Of a stretch of 64,000 bases of DNA, positions 24,766-35,467 are shown one piece after another (positions within the stretch are counted from its first letter, which is position 1; every line of letters begins with the position of its first letter). The position numbers were made by a program, and so were the translations under genes. The stretch is taken from positions 75,160 through 139,159 of the forward strand of contig CAJTPN010000005.1 in the NCBI GenBank assembly GCA_910578185.1, written 5' to 3'. This stretch comes from an uncultured Acetatifactor sp. Lineage in GTDB: Bacteria; Bacillota; Clostridia; Lachnospirales; Lachnospiraceae. Below the pieces are notes generated by a model. It did no database searches, was not told where the DNA came from, and was given only the letters and a program-made list of their open reading frames with translations.

Positions 24766-25545
24766 CTATCCCAGCCTGCCAATCTGTGTCACCGCCGTCT
24801 CCAGCGTAGTGTCATAAGTCTGAATAATCTTCTGATTGGTCTCGTAAGCACGGGTGATATTAATCATATTTACCATTTCGGAAACCACCTGCACATTGGA
24901 CATTTCAAGATATCCTGATTTGATTTCCGCAGCCCCCGGCCTTGTGACGGCTCCTTCCACCGGTCTGTAATACGTCTCCCCATATTTCTCCAGGTAGTCA
25001 TAGTCTTCAAAATCAGTCACCTGAATCCTGGCCACGGTTGCATTGTTCTGAGTGATGGTGCCATCGTCGGCAATTTTCGTATCCAGCAGAGGATTCAACC
25101 GAATATGACGGTTTTGCGTATCCAGAACAAAGTCGCCGTCCTCCGTCCTCAGATATCCGTTCTTGTCCAGAGTAAACTGTCCCGCACGTGTATACATGGT
25201 AGACGTCTGTCCCGCCTTATTTGTGAATTCAACGGCAAAAAAGCCCTGGCCTGCCAATGCCAAATCATAGGTGTTGCCGGTAACGCGGAAAGATCCCTGG
25301 GTATAATCCGTATAATTTTCTCCGATCTTCACTCCCGGGTTATTGCTGCCCACACGCTGAATCAGCCTTGAACCTATTGAAGCATCTCTGATCTTCAATG
25401 TGAGCACATCATGAAATGCCTCGCTGGTAGAACCTTCCTTTTTATAACCTACGGTTGACGCATTTGCCAGATTGTTAGTCAGGATATCCATCCTGTTCTG
25501 CTCATTCATCATCCCCGTATAAGCAATGTACAAACCTTTTAACAT
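24766..25545 (-). CDS. Flagellar basal-body rod protein, FlgF/FlhO-like
   Basis: 259 residues of the FlgF/FlgG family. The N-terminal motif is MDILTNNLANASTVGYKKE and the C-terminal flg_bbr_C reads YLEMSNVQVVSEMVNMINIT with a final YETNQKIIQTYDTTLE helix. The middle (LALAGQGFFAVEF) is the usual FlgE/F/G-like beta domain. Order and similarity match FlhO of B. subtilis, a proximal rod component. SD GAGGAGG before ATG at 25545. It lies 36 bp after mbl and 92 bp before flgG. Confidence 0.9.
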   Translation of the reverse strand: MLKGLYIAYTGMMNEQNRMDILTNNLANASTVGYKKEGSTSEAFHDVLTLKIRDASIGSRLIQRVGSNNPGVKIGENYTDYTQGSFRVTGNTYDLALAGQGFFAVEFTNKAGQTSTMYTRAGQFTLDKNGYLRTEDGDFVLDTQNRHIRLNPLLDTKIADDGTITQNNATVARIQVTDFEDYDYLEKYGETYYRPVEGAVTRPGAAEIKSGYLEMSNVQVVSEMVNMINITRAYETNQKIIQTYDTTLETAVTQIGRLG

Positions 25546-25581
25546 TTAAACGCCTCCTCTGCTGCCCCCATACAAAATCCG

Positions 25582-26574
25582 TTAATTCTCGTTGTAACCG
25601 GACAGGAACTCCACATACTTACCGGTTCCCACCGCCACTGCCGTCATGGGATCCTCGGCGGTCATGGTATTGATTCCCGTCTTTGCTGAAATCAATTCTT
25701 CCAGTCCCCTCAGAAGGCTGCCGCCCCCTGTCAGGACGATTCCTCTGTCCGCTATATCTGCTGCAAGCTCTGGCGGCGTCTTCTCCAAAACACTGTGAAT
25801 CGTCTCCACCACCTGCGCTGTGATTTCATGAAGTGCTTCCTCCGTCTCCTCGGAAGAAACCTTCACCGTCTTGGGCAATCCTGTCACCAGGTTGCGCCCC
25901 CGCACATCCATATAATCCGTCTCCGGCCTCTTATACGCCGTACCGATCTTTATTTTCAAATCCTCGGCTGTTCTCTCACCGATTAAAAGATTATGCTTCT
26001 TCCGCATATACCGCACGATGGCTTCGTCAAAATCATCCCCAGCCACTTTGATAGAAGCGCTGACCACCGTACCTCCCAAGGAAATCACCGCAATGTCCGA
26101 AGTGCCTCCGCCGATATCCACAATCATATTGCCACAGGGCTTGGAGATATCGATTCCCGCACCGATTGCCGCCGCAATGGGTTCCTCAATAATCGCCACA
26201 TCACGGGCGCCTGCCTGGTAAGTGGCATCCTCCACAGCCTTCTTCTCTACTTCCGTCACACCGCTTGGCACACACACCGCAATCCGTGGCTTCCTGAAAG
26301 TCCTTCTGCCCAACGCCTTCTGGATAAAGTACTTCATCATCTTCTCCGTGACAGTATAATCGGAAATAACGCCCTGGCGCAGCGGTCTGACCGCTACAAT
26401 ATTTCCCGGCGTCCTTCCCAACATCAGGCGTGCGTCTTCTCCAATCGCCTTAATTTTATTAGTGTCTCTATCAAATGCCACAACGGAAGGCTCCTTTAAT
26501 ACAACACCTTTCCCTCTGATATATACTAAAATGCTGGCTGTGCCCAAATCAATCCCGATATCCGTACACTGCAT
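25582..26574 (-). CDS. mbl: Rod-shape protein of MreB/Mbl family
   Basis: 330 residues, a bacterial actin. ATPase motifs are intact: phosphate-1 IGIDLGTASILVY, connect-1/phosphate-2 MIVDIGGGTSDIAVIS, and the adenosine loop VLTGGGSLLRGLEEL. It polymerises under the membrane and guides the elongation machinery. Start at ATG 26574 (MQCTDIGIDLG) with AAAGGGG upstream; the ORF extension to 26628 overlaps leader DNA. Synteny with flagellar rod genes identifies it as the Mbl paralogue; in B. subtilis spoIIID precedes mbl, but here no spoIIID-like gene is visible upstream. Confidence 0.93.
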   Translation of the reverse strand: MQCTDIGIDLGTASILVYIRGKGVVLKEPSVVAFDRDTNKIKAIGEDARLMLGRTPGNIVAVRPLRQGVISDYTVTEKMMKYFIQKALGRRTFRKPRIAVCVPSGVTEVEKKAVEDATYQAGARDVAIIEEPIAAAIGAGIDISKPCGNMIVDIGGGTSDIAVISLGGTVVSASIKVAGDDFDEAIVRYMRKKHNLLIGERTAEDLKIKIGTAYKRPETDYMDVRGRNLVTGLPKTVKVSSEETEEALHEITAQVVETIHSVLEKTPPELAADIADRGIVLTGGGSLLRGLEELISAKTGINTMTAEDPMTAVAVGTGKYVEFLSGYNEN

Positions 26575-26637
26575 ATTATAAACCCCTTTCCAATGGATTT
26601 CTTTCTTCTTAAACCAATACAAAGTCATACGCTTTAT

Positions 26638-26665
26638 ATTATAACCGAAAACAATCCATTTTCAT
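26638..26665 (-). promoter_or_regulatory. Promoter of mbl-flagellar rod operon
   Basis: Minus strand: ATGAAA (26660-26665), 16-nt spacer, TATAAT (26638-26643). It gives a leader of about 55 nt. It is a SigA-type promoter; no SigD-type motif was seen, so the rod genes may be expressed with mbl. Confidence 0.6.
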
Positions 26666-26859
26666 AGAGGGTTTATAAAAATTTTACGAAAATGATGGAA
26701 TTATGGCAAATATACCCTTTTACCTGTTCCTTCTCTCAAGGCGCTCTTGATTACAGGCTCACAGTTCCGGTAATATCTTTGGGGTGTATACTCATTCAGT
26801 CTATTGAATTTGATTGATTCATGGTGTACTTGAAGGGCGCGCACCCTGCATACTGAACA

Positions 26860-27369
26860 CTAACATATTTCTTGGATATTTGAAGGAATAGACTTAGGCG
26901 GCTGCTCCTTGCAATACATAATGTTATCGACTCCTTCGTTTTGGATTGCATACCACCCGGGCTCAAGCGACATCTCAAAAACCTTTTCCATCTCCAATTC
27001 CGGATAGGCAAGACATTGAATCAACTCGCTCGCTGTAACCGCTAACAATTTGCCCGCAGGAAGATGCAGCCACTTGCATGGGGCTGTAATTTCGGCGCTT
27101 TTTGTAATCTCACATTCCTTATCAACACACTCTAAAAGCCAGACAATCATTTTTCCCTGTCCACAAAATTCCCGGATTGATTCTGTTTCCCGTTGCCTTA
27201 CGATGTTCCAGTCCTCATCTGGAAAATCAAAAATCAATTCGGATTTCCCAGATGAGTCAAGTAAAATATCCATCGCATATAACAGATCGGCATCACTCAA
27301 CTCTGACAGATAACTTTCATCTATAAAAACCAATCCATCCAACATATCACAATTCAATGTATATTTCAT
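26860..27369 (-). CDS. Hypothetical protein, unknown family
   Basis: 169 residues, acidic, with no signal peptide or membrane segment. It begins MKYTLNCDMLDGLVFIDESYLSEL; FDFPDEDWNIV and KGKMIVWLLEC-like strands suggest a small alpha/beta domain, and it is rich in Trp and Cys towards the end. An AGAGGA SD lies before the ATG at 27369. It is isolated between mbl and uvrA, and its base composition seems lower in GC than its neighbours, consistent with acquisition. The size and style are reminiscent of immunity-type accessory proteins, but no function can be assigned. Confidence 0.6.
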   Translation of the reverse strand: MKYTLNCDMLDGLVFIDESYLSELSDADLLYAMDILLDSSGKSELIFDFPDEDWNIVRQRETESIREFCGQGKMIVWLLECVDKECEITKSAEITAPCKWLHLPAGKLLAVTASELIQCLAYPELEMEKVFEMSLEPGWYAIQNEGVDNIMYCKEQPPKSIPSNIQEIC

Positions 27370-27496
27370 GTACTATTCCTCTTTTCGTCAACTGTAAAGA
27401 AGTTTTATACTGGTTAAATATTTACTCAGCACTATTTTAAATCAGCGCAAGCGAGAATTGGGATGTATATTTTATCGGCAGAAATATTTGATTTCT

Positions 27497-30373
27497 TTAG
27501 TTTCCTTTCAAATTTTCATCCCGCTCCAGCATCTTTTTCACATACTGCCCCGTATAAGATTCTTCGTTCTTTGCAATTTGCTCCGGCGTTCCTTTGGCGA
27601 TCACAGTTCCGCCCCGATCTCCCCCTTCGGGCCCCATGTCTATAATATAGTCCGCCGTCTTAATCACGTCCAGATTATGCTCAATGACCACCACTGTATT
27701 GCCGCCGACTGTAAGCCGGTGCAGAATCTCCACCAACTTGTGTACATCTGCAAAATGGAGTCCTGTGGTGGGCTCGTCCAGAATATAAATTGTCTTGCCT
27801 GTACTGCGCCTGGACAGCTCCGTGGCAAGCTTAATACGCTGTGCTTCCCCTCCGGAAAGAGTGGTGGAAGGCTGTCCAAGCTTAACATAGGAAAGTCCCA
27901 CATCGTAAAGCGTCTCAATCTTGCGGCGTATGGAAGGGAGGTTTTCAAAGAAGGGCATAGCCTCCTCCACAGTCATATCCAGCACGTCGAAAATACTCTT
28001 TCCTTTGTATTTTACGTCCAAGGTCTCCCTGTTATAGCGCTTTCCCCCGCAAACCTCACAGGGCACGTACACATCAGGCAGGAAATGCATCTCTATCTTA
28101 ATGATACCGTCTCCCCCGCAGGCCTCGCAGCGACCGCCCTTCACATTAAAGCTGAATCTGCCCTTGCCGTAACCCTTTGCCTTCGCGTCCGCGGTGGATG
28201 CAAAGAGATCCCGTATCTGGTCAAACACACCCGTATAGGTTGCCGGATTGGAACGGGGCGTACGTCCAATGGGAGATTGATCAATGGCAATCACTTTATC
28301 CAGCTGGTCAACGCCAAGAATCTCCTTATGCTTTCCGGGAATACATCTGGCACGGTTTAGGTTTCTGGCCAGATGCTTATACAAAATCTCGTTTACCAGG
28401 GAGCTTTTCCCCGAGCCCGACACGCCTGTCACACACGTCATAATTCCCAAGGGAATTTCCACGGTTACATTCTTCAGATTATTTTCCTTTGCCCCCACAA
28501 TCTTGAGCCATCCGGCAGGCTTTCTCCTCTCCTCCGGCACAGGGATTTTCAGTTCTCCGCTTAAATACTTTCCCGTAATGGACTCGGGCACCTTCATAAT
28601 CTCCTCCGCCGTACCGCAGGCGATCACTTCACCGCCGTGAGAACCTGCGCCCGGCCCGATATCCACCACATAATCCGCCGCCAGCATGGTATCCTCGTCA
28701 TGCTCTACCACAATCAGGGTATTTCCCAAATCCCTGAGACTCTTTAATGTGTTCAGCAATTTGTCGTTATCCCTCTGGTGCAGGCCGATACTGGGCTCGT
28801 CAAGAATATAGCAGACTCCCACCAGCCCGGAACCGATCTGCGTGGCAAGCCGGATGCGCTGGGCCTCCCCTCCCGACAGCGTTCCCGTCGCCCTGGAAAG
28901 GGAAAGATATTCCAGCCCCACATCCACCAGGAATCCAACCCTTGCGCGAATCTCCTTCAAAATTCTCTCTCCGATAAGCTGCTGCTGGCTGGTAAGCTGC
29001 ATCCCCTCCAGAAAGCCCTGCAAATCCCGAATGGAAATTGCCGTGATCTCATAAATGTTCTTATCGCAGACCGTCACGGCCAGAGATTCCCTCTTTAGAC
29101 GCATTCCCTTGCATTCCTTGCAGGGCGTGATCCGCATAAACGACTCATACTCCTGCTTCATAATTTCGGAAAAGGTCTCCTTATACTTCCTCTCCACATT
29201 GCGGACCAATCCCTCAAAAGCAACCGGATATACCCCTGATCCCCTCTGTCCCTGATAGTGAACCTCAACCTCTCTGCCCCTCGTTCCTTGAAGCAGTACG
29301 TCTTTCACATGTTCCGGATAATCCTCAAAGGGCGTATCCAGGTCAAAATTGTACTCCTTGCACAGCGCCTGCAACACGGCGTTGGTAAAACTGGATTTAT
29401 CCCCACAGGACTGCCAGCCTGTGACGGCAATCGCCCCCTCCTTGATACTTAAGCTTTTGTCGGGGATCATCAAGTCCTCATCAAATTCCATCTTATACCC
29501 CAGTCCAAGGCATTCCGGACAGGCGCCAAAGGGGTTGTTAAATGAAAAGCTTCTGGGCTCGATCTCACTGATGCCGATACCGCAATCTGGGCAGGAAAAA
29601 CTCTGGCTAAACGTCATGGGTTCTCCCCCAATCACGTCCACCACCAAAAGCCCTTCCGCCAACTCCAGTACATTCTCAATGGAGTCCGCCAGACGACGCT
29701 CTATTCCCGCCTTCACCACCAGACGGTCCACCACAATATCTATATTATGCTTAATATTTTTCTCCAGGGAAATCTCCTCGGTCAGTTCGTACAGATTACC
29801 GTCTATCCGCACCCGCACGTACCCGCTTCTCTTGGCGCGCTCCAATACTTTGGCATGCTCCCCCTTGCGACCACGCACCACCGGCGCCAGAAGCTGTAAC
29901 CTGGTACCTTCGGGCACCTCCATAATCTGATCCACCATCTGATCCACCGTCTGCTTTGCAATTTCCCTGCCGCAGTTGGGGCAATGGGGAATTCCGATCC
30001 TGGCGTAGAGCAGACGAAAATAATCATAAATTTCCGTCACGGTTCCCACCGTGGAACGAGGATTTCTGTTGGTAGACTTCTGATCAATGGAAATTGCCGG
30101 GGAAAGGCCCTCAATCCGCTCCACATTTGGTTTCTCCATCTGTCCCAGAAACTGTCTGGCATAGGAGGACAGGGATTCCATATAACGCCTCTGCCCCTCT
30201 GCATATATAGTCTCAAAAGCAAGGGACGACTTTCCGGAACCTGACATGCCTGTCAGTACTACCAGCTCATTTCTGGGAATATCCACATCCAGATTCTTCA
30301 GATTATTTTCGTTAGCCCCCCGTATCTTAATGTATTCTCTGGGACGCATCTTTTTGATCTCTTCCATCTCCAT
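27497..30373 (-). CDS. uvrA: Excinuclease ABC subunit A, UvrA
   Basis: 958 residues, normal length. It has two ABC ATPase modules: Walker [16 protein letters not shown] and [15 protein letters not shown], signatures [12 protein letters not shown] and [12 protein letters not shown], and Walker B ILDEPS/ILDEPT. Zinc modules are visible as CPNC, CPDC...CPEC and CEAC...CEVC pairs. UvrA scans DNA for bulky lesions and loads UvrB. It lies 18 bp downstream of uvrB, so both respond to the LexA-controlled promoter at 32527-32555. ATG at 30373 with AAGGA/GGAG upstream. Confidence 0.97.
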   Translation of the reverse strand: MEMEEIKKMRPREYIKIRGANENNLKNLDVDIPRNELVVLTGMSGSGKSSLAFETIYAEGQRRYMESLSSYARQFLGQMEKPNVERIEGLSPAISIDQKSTNRNPRSTVGTVTEIYDYFRLLYARIGIPHCPNCGREIAKQTVDQMVDQIMEVPEGTRLQLLAPVVRGRKGEHAKVLERAKRSGYVRVRIDGNLYELTEEISLEKNIKHNIDIVVDRLVVKAGIERRLADSIENVLELAEGLLVVDVIGGEPMTFSQSFSCPDCGIGISEIEPRSFSFNNPFGACPECLGLGYKMEFDEDLMIPDKSLSIKEGAIAVTGWQSCGDKSSFTNAVLQALCKEYNFDLDTPFEDYPEHVKDVLLQGTRGREVEVHYQGQRGSGVYPVAFEGLVRNVERKYKETFSEIMKQEYESFMRITPCKECKGMRLKRESLAVTVCDKNIYEITAISIRDLQGFLEGMQLTSQQQLIGERILKEIRARVGFLVDVGLEYLSLSRATGTLSGGEAQRIRLATQIGSGLVGVCYILDEPSIGLHQRDNDKLLNTLKSLRDLGNTLIVVEHDEDTMLAADYVVDIGPGAGSHGGEVIACGTAEEIMKVPESITGKYLSGELKIPVPEERRKPAGWLKIVGAKENNLKNVTVEIPLGIMTCVTGVSGSGKSSLVNEILYKHLARNLNRARCIPGKHKEILGVDQLDKVIAIDQSPIGRTPRSNPATYTGVFDQIRDLFASTADAKAKGYGKGRFSFNVKGGRCEACGGDGIIKIEMHFLPDVYVPCEVCGGKRYNRETLDVKYKGKSIFDVLDMTVEEAMPFFENLPSIRRKIETLYDVGLSYVKLGQPSTTLSGGEAQRIKLATELSRRSTGKTIYILDEPTTGLHFADVHKLVEILHRLTVGGNTVVVIEHNLDVIKTADYIIDMGPEGGDRGGTVIAKGTPEQIAKNEESYTGQYVKKMLERDENLKGN

Positions 30374-30391
30374 CCTACTCCGTTCCTTACT

Positions 30392-32416
30392 CTATTTTTC
30401 CTCTTCCATATCCCGAAGCTTCTGCTTCAGTTCCACCATCTTATCCCGCAATTCCGCAGCCGCCTCGAAATTCAAATCTGCAGCCGCTTTCTGCATCTTC
30501 TTCTGCACTTCCCCAATCAGCTTCTCCAGCTCCTTACGGCTCATGGATTCCGGATCCTTCTCAAATTGCATCTCTTCTCTGGCGATCTCTTTGGAAATGG
30601 AGATCAATTCCCTGACGGCCTTTTTGATTGTCTGAGGCGTAATACCATGTTCCTCATTATACTTCATCTGAATTTCACGTCTGCGGCTGGTTTCATCCAA
30701 GGCAATACGCATAGAATCCGTAACCGAATCCGCATACATTATCACACGCCCCTCCGCATTCCTTGCCGCCCGTCCTATGGTCTGTATCAGAGAAGTGGCG
30801 CTGCGCAGGAAGCCTTCCTTGTCCGCATCCAGAATTGCCACAAGGGAAATCTCCGGAATGTCCAGCCCTTCCCGCAGCAGATTGATTCCCACCAGAACGT
30901 CGAATACATCCAGTCGCATATCCCTGATGATCTCCGCCCGCTCCAGCGTCTCAATATCTGAATGCATATACTTCACCCGAATCCCAACCTCGCGCATATA
31001 ATCCGTCAAATCCTCCGCCATGCGCTTTGTCAGCGTGGTGATCAAGACCTTATTGTGCTTATCCGTCTCTTTGTTTACCTCACCGATCAAATCGTCGATC
31101 TGTCCCTCCACCGGGCGCACTTCCACCTCCGGGTCCAGCAAACCGGTTGGCCTGATAATCTGCTCCGTTCTGAGCAGTTCATGTGCCGCTTCATAATCGG
31201 AGGGCGTGGCGGAGACAAACATCATCTGATCAATATGCGTCTCGAATTCCTCAAAGTTTAAAGGCCGGTTGTCCAGCGCAGAAGGAAGCCTGAAGCCGTA
31301 ATCCACCAGCGTCGTCTTCCTGGAGCGATCCCCGGCGTACATTCCGCGAATCTGCGGAATGGTCATATGGGACTCGTCCACAATAATCAGGAAATCATCC
31401 TGAAAAAAGTCCATAAGCGTCAGAGGCGGAGACCCCTCAGGCATACCGTTCAGATGCCTGGAATAATTTTCAATGCCGGAACAAAATCCTGTCTCCCGCA
31501 TCATCTCCACATCAAAATTTGTCCTCTCTGCAATACGCTGGGCCTCAATCAGCTTATCCTCGCTTTTGAAAAAGCGCACTTGAGCTTCCAGTTCTTTCTC
31601 TATATTGTCACAGGCCGTTTTGATCTTCTCGTGGGAAACCACATAGTGAGACGCCGGGAAAACTGCAATATGACTCAGCTCCGCATGTACTCTGCCCGAC
31701 AAAGGTTCCACCTCCGTGATCCTGTCGATCTCGTCCCCAAAAAATTCCACCCGAATCAGATAATCACCGCCCTGGGCAGGGTACACCTCTATCACATCCC
31801 CATGTACCCGAAAGCACCCTCTCTGTAAATCAAGTTCATTGCGATTATACTGAATATCCACCAGTTCCCGAAGCACCTGATCTCTGTCTTTCACCATACC
31901 GGGCCGCAGAGAGACCACCATATCCCTGTACTCGTCCGGACTCCCCAAGCCATAGATACAGGATACGCTGGCCACCACCACCACATCCCGTCTCTCCGTC
32001 AAAGAAACCGTAGCCGAAAGACGAAGCTTGTCTATCTCATCATTGATTGAGGAGTCCTTAGCAATATAGGTATCGGAAGAGGGCACATAAGCCTCCGGTT
32101 GATAATAATCATAATAGGACACAAAATATTCTACCGCGTTTTCCGGGAAAAATTCTTTGAATTCGCCGTAAAGCTGCCCCGCCAGGGTCTTGTTGTGGGC
32201 AATGACCAAAGTGGGCTTGTTCAGGGCGGCGATGACATTTGCCATGGTAAAGGTCTTGCCGGAACCGGTAACCCCCAGCAAAGTCTGGAATTGATTTCCT
32301 TTTTTGAAGCCTTCCACCAGCTCCGCTATGGCTTGCGGCTGGTCGCCGGTAGGCTTGTATTCGGAATGAAGTTTGAACAGTTTTTGTTCTGCGAAAAGTC
32401 CTTGTTCCTTTTGCAT
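30392..32416 (-). CDS. uvrB: Excinuclease ABC subunit B, UvrB
   Basis: 674 residues. Helicase motif I is [17 protein letters not shown]; the damage-inserting beta-hairpin region reads [20 protein letters not shown] and the following [11 protein letters not shown]; helicase motifs include DESHMTIPQ and LREGLDIPE, with RAARN in motif VI; the C-terminal UVR motif ([20 protein letters not shown]) binds UvrC. I use ATG 32416 because GGAGGTGGCATTC sits just before it; the 31 upstream codons overlap promoter DNA. It is the first gene of a uvrBA operon flanked by two LexA-type boxes. Confidence 0.97.
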   Translation of the reverse strand: MQKEQGLFAEQKLFKLHSEYKPTGDQPQAIAELVEGFKKGNQFQTLLGVTGSGKTFTMANVIAALNKPTLVIAHNKTLAGQLYGEFKEFFPENAVEYFVSYYDYYQPEAYVPSSDTYIAKDSSINDEIDKLRLSATVSLTERRDVVVVASVSCIYGLGSPDEYRDMVVSLRPGMVKDRDQVLRELVDIQYNRNELDLQRGCFRVHGDVIEVYPAQGGDYLIRVEFFGDEIDRITEVEPLSGRVHAELSHIAVFPASHYVVSHEKIKTACDNIEKELEAQVRFFKSEDKLIEAQRIAERTNFDVEMMRETGFCSGIENYSRHLNGMPEGSPPLTLMDFFQDDFLIIVDESHMTIPQIRGMYAGDRSRKTTLVDYGFRLPSALDNRPLNFEEFETHIDQMMFVSATPSDYEAAHELLRTEQIIRPTGLLDPEVEVRPVEGQIDDLIGEVNKETDKHNKVLITTLTKRMAEDLTDYMREVGIRVKYMHSDIETLERAEIIRDMRLDVFDVLVGINLLREGLDIPEISLVAILDADKEGFLRSATSLIQTIGRAARNAEGRVIMYADSVTDSMRIALDETSRRREIQMKYNEEHGITPQTIKKAVRELISISKEIAREEMQFEKDPESMSRKELEKLIGEVQKKMQKAAADLNFEAAAELRDKMVELKQKLRDMEEEK

Positions 32417-32502
32417 GAATGCCACCTCCATAATTCTAATGAGAACGCCATGTTTAATATGCGAATGAAACATGCTCTTCAGCGCACATGGAATCAAAAA
32501 TT

Positions 32503-32514
32503 GAACCAATGTTC
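32503..32514 (-). promoter_or_regulatory. LexA-type SOS box, downstream site
   Basis: GAAC-CAAT-GTTC, an exact GAAC-N4-GTTC dyad of the Gram-positive LexA (DinR) type, placed just after the expected uvrB transcription start. Confidence 0.75.
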
Positions 32515-32526
32515 TTCTGGGTCAAC

Positions 32527-32555
32527 ATTATACCATACAGCATTTTATTTGTATA
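32527..32555 (-). promoter_or_regulatory. uvrBA promoter
   Basis: Minus strand: TATACA (32550-32555), 17-nt spacer, TATAAT (32527-32532), also with a TGG extended -10. A LexA-type box lies on each side, so DNA damage induction is expected. Confidence 0.75.
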
Positions 32556-32575
32556 GATGTAAACAGCATTTTTCA

Positions 32576-32587
32576 GAACATTCGTTC
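32576..32587 (-). promoter_or_regulatory. LexA-type SOS box, upstream site
   Basis: GAAC-ATTC-GTTC matches the GAAC-N4-GTTC dyad; it lies about 20 bp upstream of the -35 of the uvrBA promoter. Confidence 0.7.
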
Positions 32588-32680
32588 CAAATATTTGTTC
32601 TCTTGTTTTTCATTATACTCATCATCTGCAGGAAAGCTTCAGCATAGCCTCCTCCAAAGTCCTCCCTTCCATACAAAAAA

Positions 32681-32713
32681 AGAAGTATCTCCATACTTAA
32701 CGGAAATACTTCT
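32681..32713 (-). terminator. Terminator after LRR surface protein gene
   Basis: AGAAGTAT pairs with ATACTTCT, extended by A/T pairs on the outside, with T-runs at both ends. It lies about 40 nt after the stop codon at 32751. Confidence 0.75.
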
Positions 32714-32750
32714 CTTTTTAAAATTTTTAGCAGCCAACGTCCTCCATGTT

Positions 32751-35090
32751 TTACTTGGTCAACACACCCGTAATTTCATCAAAGTGATACTGCACGCCGT
32801 CAATATAAACATAGCCTCTTGCCATAAGTCCTGTCTTGGGATCATAATAATAAGTATTTCCGGCTTGTGTAGGATACAGTTCCGCATCGGCACCTTCCAC
32901 CGTATACCATCCCTTATACATCCTGCCCTCAGAATCATAACGCACCCATTTTCCGGTCTTATTATAAATACTTTCTTTTACCTGATCAGCCATCTCCCCG
33001 CTTGCCGCCGCATTATTTATAATCTCTTCCTCACTGAACTCATCTTCCAAGCTGTAGATATAAGGCATCCAGACCTCTTTGTCATACGCGTCGGCGCCCT
33101 CATAGCAGGCATCCAGCCAATGCCATCCGTTAGATCTGGGATCATATATCTCCCTTCCTCGAATGGTTCCGTCCCCTTCAATATTTTTAGGATCCTCATA
33201 TGTTCCCTGCTTTACGTTTCTTTCATACCAATATTTTTTAGTATCTGTCTTCTCCCACCCTTCCAGACAGGTATGACAAGAAGAACAATATTCTCCAAAA
33301 TCCGTATATTCCCGTCCGCTGTTATAATTCACATTTCCGGTATAACCTGTATTCCAAAAGACCTCTTCATAACCTTGATAAGCAGGCTTGCTGATACTTT
33401 CAAATGCCTCTTCAGCGCCCCTGTAACAGATAGGAAATGTGTCATTCCAAAATGCGCCTGCTTTGATTTCCGTGACTCGATCGGACAAGGACAAATGATG
33501 TAACCGATAGCAGTTTTCAAATGCAATATAGCCGATGGAGATAACTGAATCCGGAACTTCAACGTTTTCGCATACGCTAAAATCAAGGAACGCCCCATTG
33601 CCAATGGATTCTACCCCATCCTCAATAATAATATATCGTATCAGTCCCGCATACGGAAACCAGGGCGCTTTGGAATTCACGCCAACGGTATAATAGGGAG
33701 CGTTCACATAATCTGTCATCCGTCCTGTTCCATAGATACGCAGGCAATAATCATTGGTAATTACCCACTCCAAATCCTGACCACATTTTCCCTGTGCAAC
33801 ATTGTCATATTGATTGCCGTTCAGATCAAGCACCACATTACAGGAAGAGCATACCGTTATTCCGTTATTCACAATATCTCGGCTGTCATAATAGACCTGC
33901 CCCTCATAACCCAATGTCCAATCCGACTGGACATATCCGTTATGAATTACCTTATCAATATTATTAAATTCTTCTTCCGTTCCAACATAGCATACGGAAC
34001 AGGTATCATTGCAAAAGGCGCCTGCATAAATCTCCTTTACACTATGAGGAAGACGAATATGTTTTAACAAAAAGCAATTTTCAAATGCAATATAACCTAT
34101 TTTTGTAACTGTTTCCGGGATGCTGACGGATTCACAAACGGTAAAGTTCAGAAACGCCTCGCTTCCAATCGATGTAATTCCCTCCCTGACTTCCACCGCC
34201 TTAATCTGATTGGCAAACCCGTACCAAGGGGCTTTGTTGTCGTTTCCAAGCGTATAAGACGGACCGTCAACATAGTCTGTCATATCGCCCAATCCTGAAA
34301 TCACAAGCTTATAGTCTTCCGTAATTCCCCAATTTGCATTTTCACCGCAAGTTCCCGAATACAGATAAGCTTCCTGTTCATTGCCCTTAAGAATATGGTT
34401 ACAGGCAGAACATTTAATCACACCGTCCTGCTCCTCATTATAACTATGATAATAGACGGAACCGGTATAAGCATCATTCCATTGGCTCGTCCAACCATTT
34501 CCGCCAACATATTGGGGCTTGCCGATAGATTCAAATTCTTCTGCCGAACCCTCATAGCAAAGCGGAAACGTGCTGTTGGCAAATGCACCGGCATAAATTT
34601 CTGATAAATCAGCGGATATTCTCAGGTGCTTCAGTAATTTGCAATTTTCAAATGCAATATAACCGATTCTTGTAACCGAATTTGGAATATGAATAAATCT
34701 GCACATTGTAAAATCAAGAAAGGCCCCGCTTCCGATGGTGGTAACACCCTCTTCAATATATACTTCCTTTACATAGGTTGCATAGGTATACCACGGCGCT
34801 TTATTGGCGTTGGTTCCCACGGTATACATTGGTTCCCATACATAGTCGTCCATTGCGCCCTGCCCCGTAATGATCAGGCGATAATCATACGTAATATACC
34901 AGTACACATTCTGCCCGCATTGACCTTTATCCCGAAAATCAACGTTTTCATTTACGATTCTATTTTCAAAATCGTAAATATCCGTAAAGTCATAATACGT
35001 TTTCCATGAGCCTTCCGCCGCTTTAACCTGTACTCCCCAAAATGCCACAATTACAACTGCCATAAACAACCAAACAACAATTTTTTTCAT
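32751..35090 (-). CDS. Secreted BspA-like leucine-rich-repeat protein with three modules
   Basis: 779 residues. A signal peptide (MKKIVVWLFMAVVIVAFWG, cleaved near VKA-AEG) is followed by three homologous modules of about 170 residues (around 50-220, 230-390, 400-560). Each has a CGxxxxWxIT-DYxLxIxGxGxMxDY start, a BspA-type LRR_5 block (VTTIGSGAFLDF, VTRIGYIAFENC, EIYAGAF) and a closing CxxC pair (CSAC, CSSC, CSSC). The C-terminus carries glucan/choline-binding-like repeats (MYKGWYTVEG, ARGYVYIDGVQYHFDE) suggesting wall attachment. Probable role: adhesion or surface interaction. ATG 35090 has AGGAGGG upstream; the earlier ORF start at 35138 lacks support. Confidence 0.85.
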   Translation of the reverse strand: MKKIVVWLFMAVVIVAFWGVQVKAAEGSWKTYYDFTDIYDFENRIVNENVDFRDKGQCGQNVYWYITYDYRLIITGQGAMDDYVWEPMYTVGTNANKAPWYTYATYVKEVYIEEGVTTIGSGAFLDFTMCRFIHIPNSVTRIGYIAFENCKLLKHLRISADLSEIYAGAFANSTFPLCYEGSAEEFESIGKPQYVGGNGWTSQWNDAYTGSVYYHSYNEEQDGVIKCSACNHILKGNEQEAYLYSGTCGENANWGITEDYKLVISGLGDMTDYVDGPSYTLGNDNKAPWYGFANQIKAVEVREGITSIGSEAFLNFTVCESVSIPETVTKIGYIAFENCFLLKHIRLPHSVKEIYAGAFCNDTCSVCYVGTEEEFNNIDKVIHNGYVQSDWTLGYEGQVYYDSRDIVNNGITVCSSCNVVLDLNGNQYDNVAQGKCGQDLEWVITNDYCLRIYGTGRMTDYVNAPYYTVGVNSKAPWFPYAGLIRYIIIEDGVESIGNGAFLDFSVCENVEVPDSVISIGYIAFENCYRLHHLSLSDRVTEIKAGAFWNDTFPICYRGAEEAFESISKPAYQGYEEVFWNTGYTGNVNYNSGREYTDFGEYCSSCHTCLEGWEKTDTKKYWYERNVKQGTYEDPKNIEGDGTIRGREIYDPRSNGWHWLDACYEGADAYDKEVWMPYIYSLEDEFSEEEIINNAAASGEMADQVKESIYNKTGKWVRYDSEGRMYKGWYTVEGADAELYPTQAGNTYYYDPKTGLMARGYVYIDGVQYHFDEITGVLTK

Positions 35091-35190
35091 GATCCAAACC
35101 CTCCTGCAATTCATACTTCTACCAAAATCTTTGAACATTTATCTGCATTTTGTCATTCAACAGCCAAACCCCAATTTTTCATCCAAGGGC

Positions 35191-35445
35191 TTACAACCAG
35201 GTAGGCTTTTGATCTTTATGCGTAAAATTTTTCATCCTGGTCTGATAATCGCTGCGTTTCTCACTATAGTAAGCTCTCTGCGTCTCCGACAATTTCCCCT
35301 TCTCCCACAACTCATTCAGGCGGGCGTCAAATTCTTTCAGGTTCAGCTGTGCAGCATCCTTATAATTGTTCTCGAAATTCATTTGAATCCGCTGCAGTTT
35401 CTCATCTAACTCCCTGACACCACCCGTCTTCTTTTTAAAAAACAT
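35191..35445 (-). CDS. Small Lys/Glu-rich coiled-coil protein
   Basis: 84 residues: MFFKKKTGGVRELDEKLQRI, then a charged heptad-like helix region (LKEFDARLNELWEKGKLSET) and a basic end. No signal or membrane segment. It has GAAAGAGG before the ATG at 35445 and lies 22 bp after the S41 protease gene, so it is probably the last gene of the ftsEX operon. I do not recognise a family; a cytoplasmic partner of the division/hydrolase complex is conceivable. Confidence 0.65.
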   Translation of the reverse strand: MFFKKKTGGVRELDEKLQRIQMNFENNYKDAAQLNLKEFDARLNELWEKGKLSETQRAYYSEKRSDYQTRMKNFTHKDQKPTWL

Positions 35446-35467
35446 ACCTCTTTCCCATGCCCTTCCG

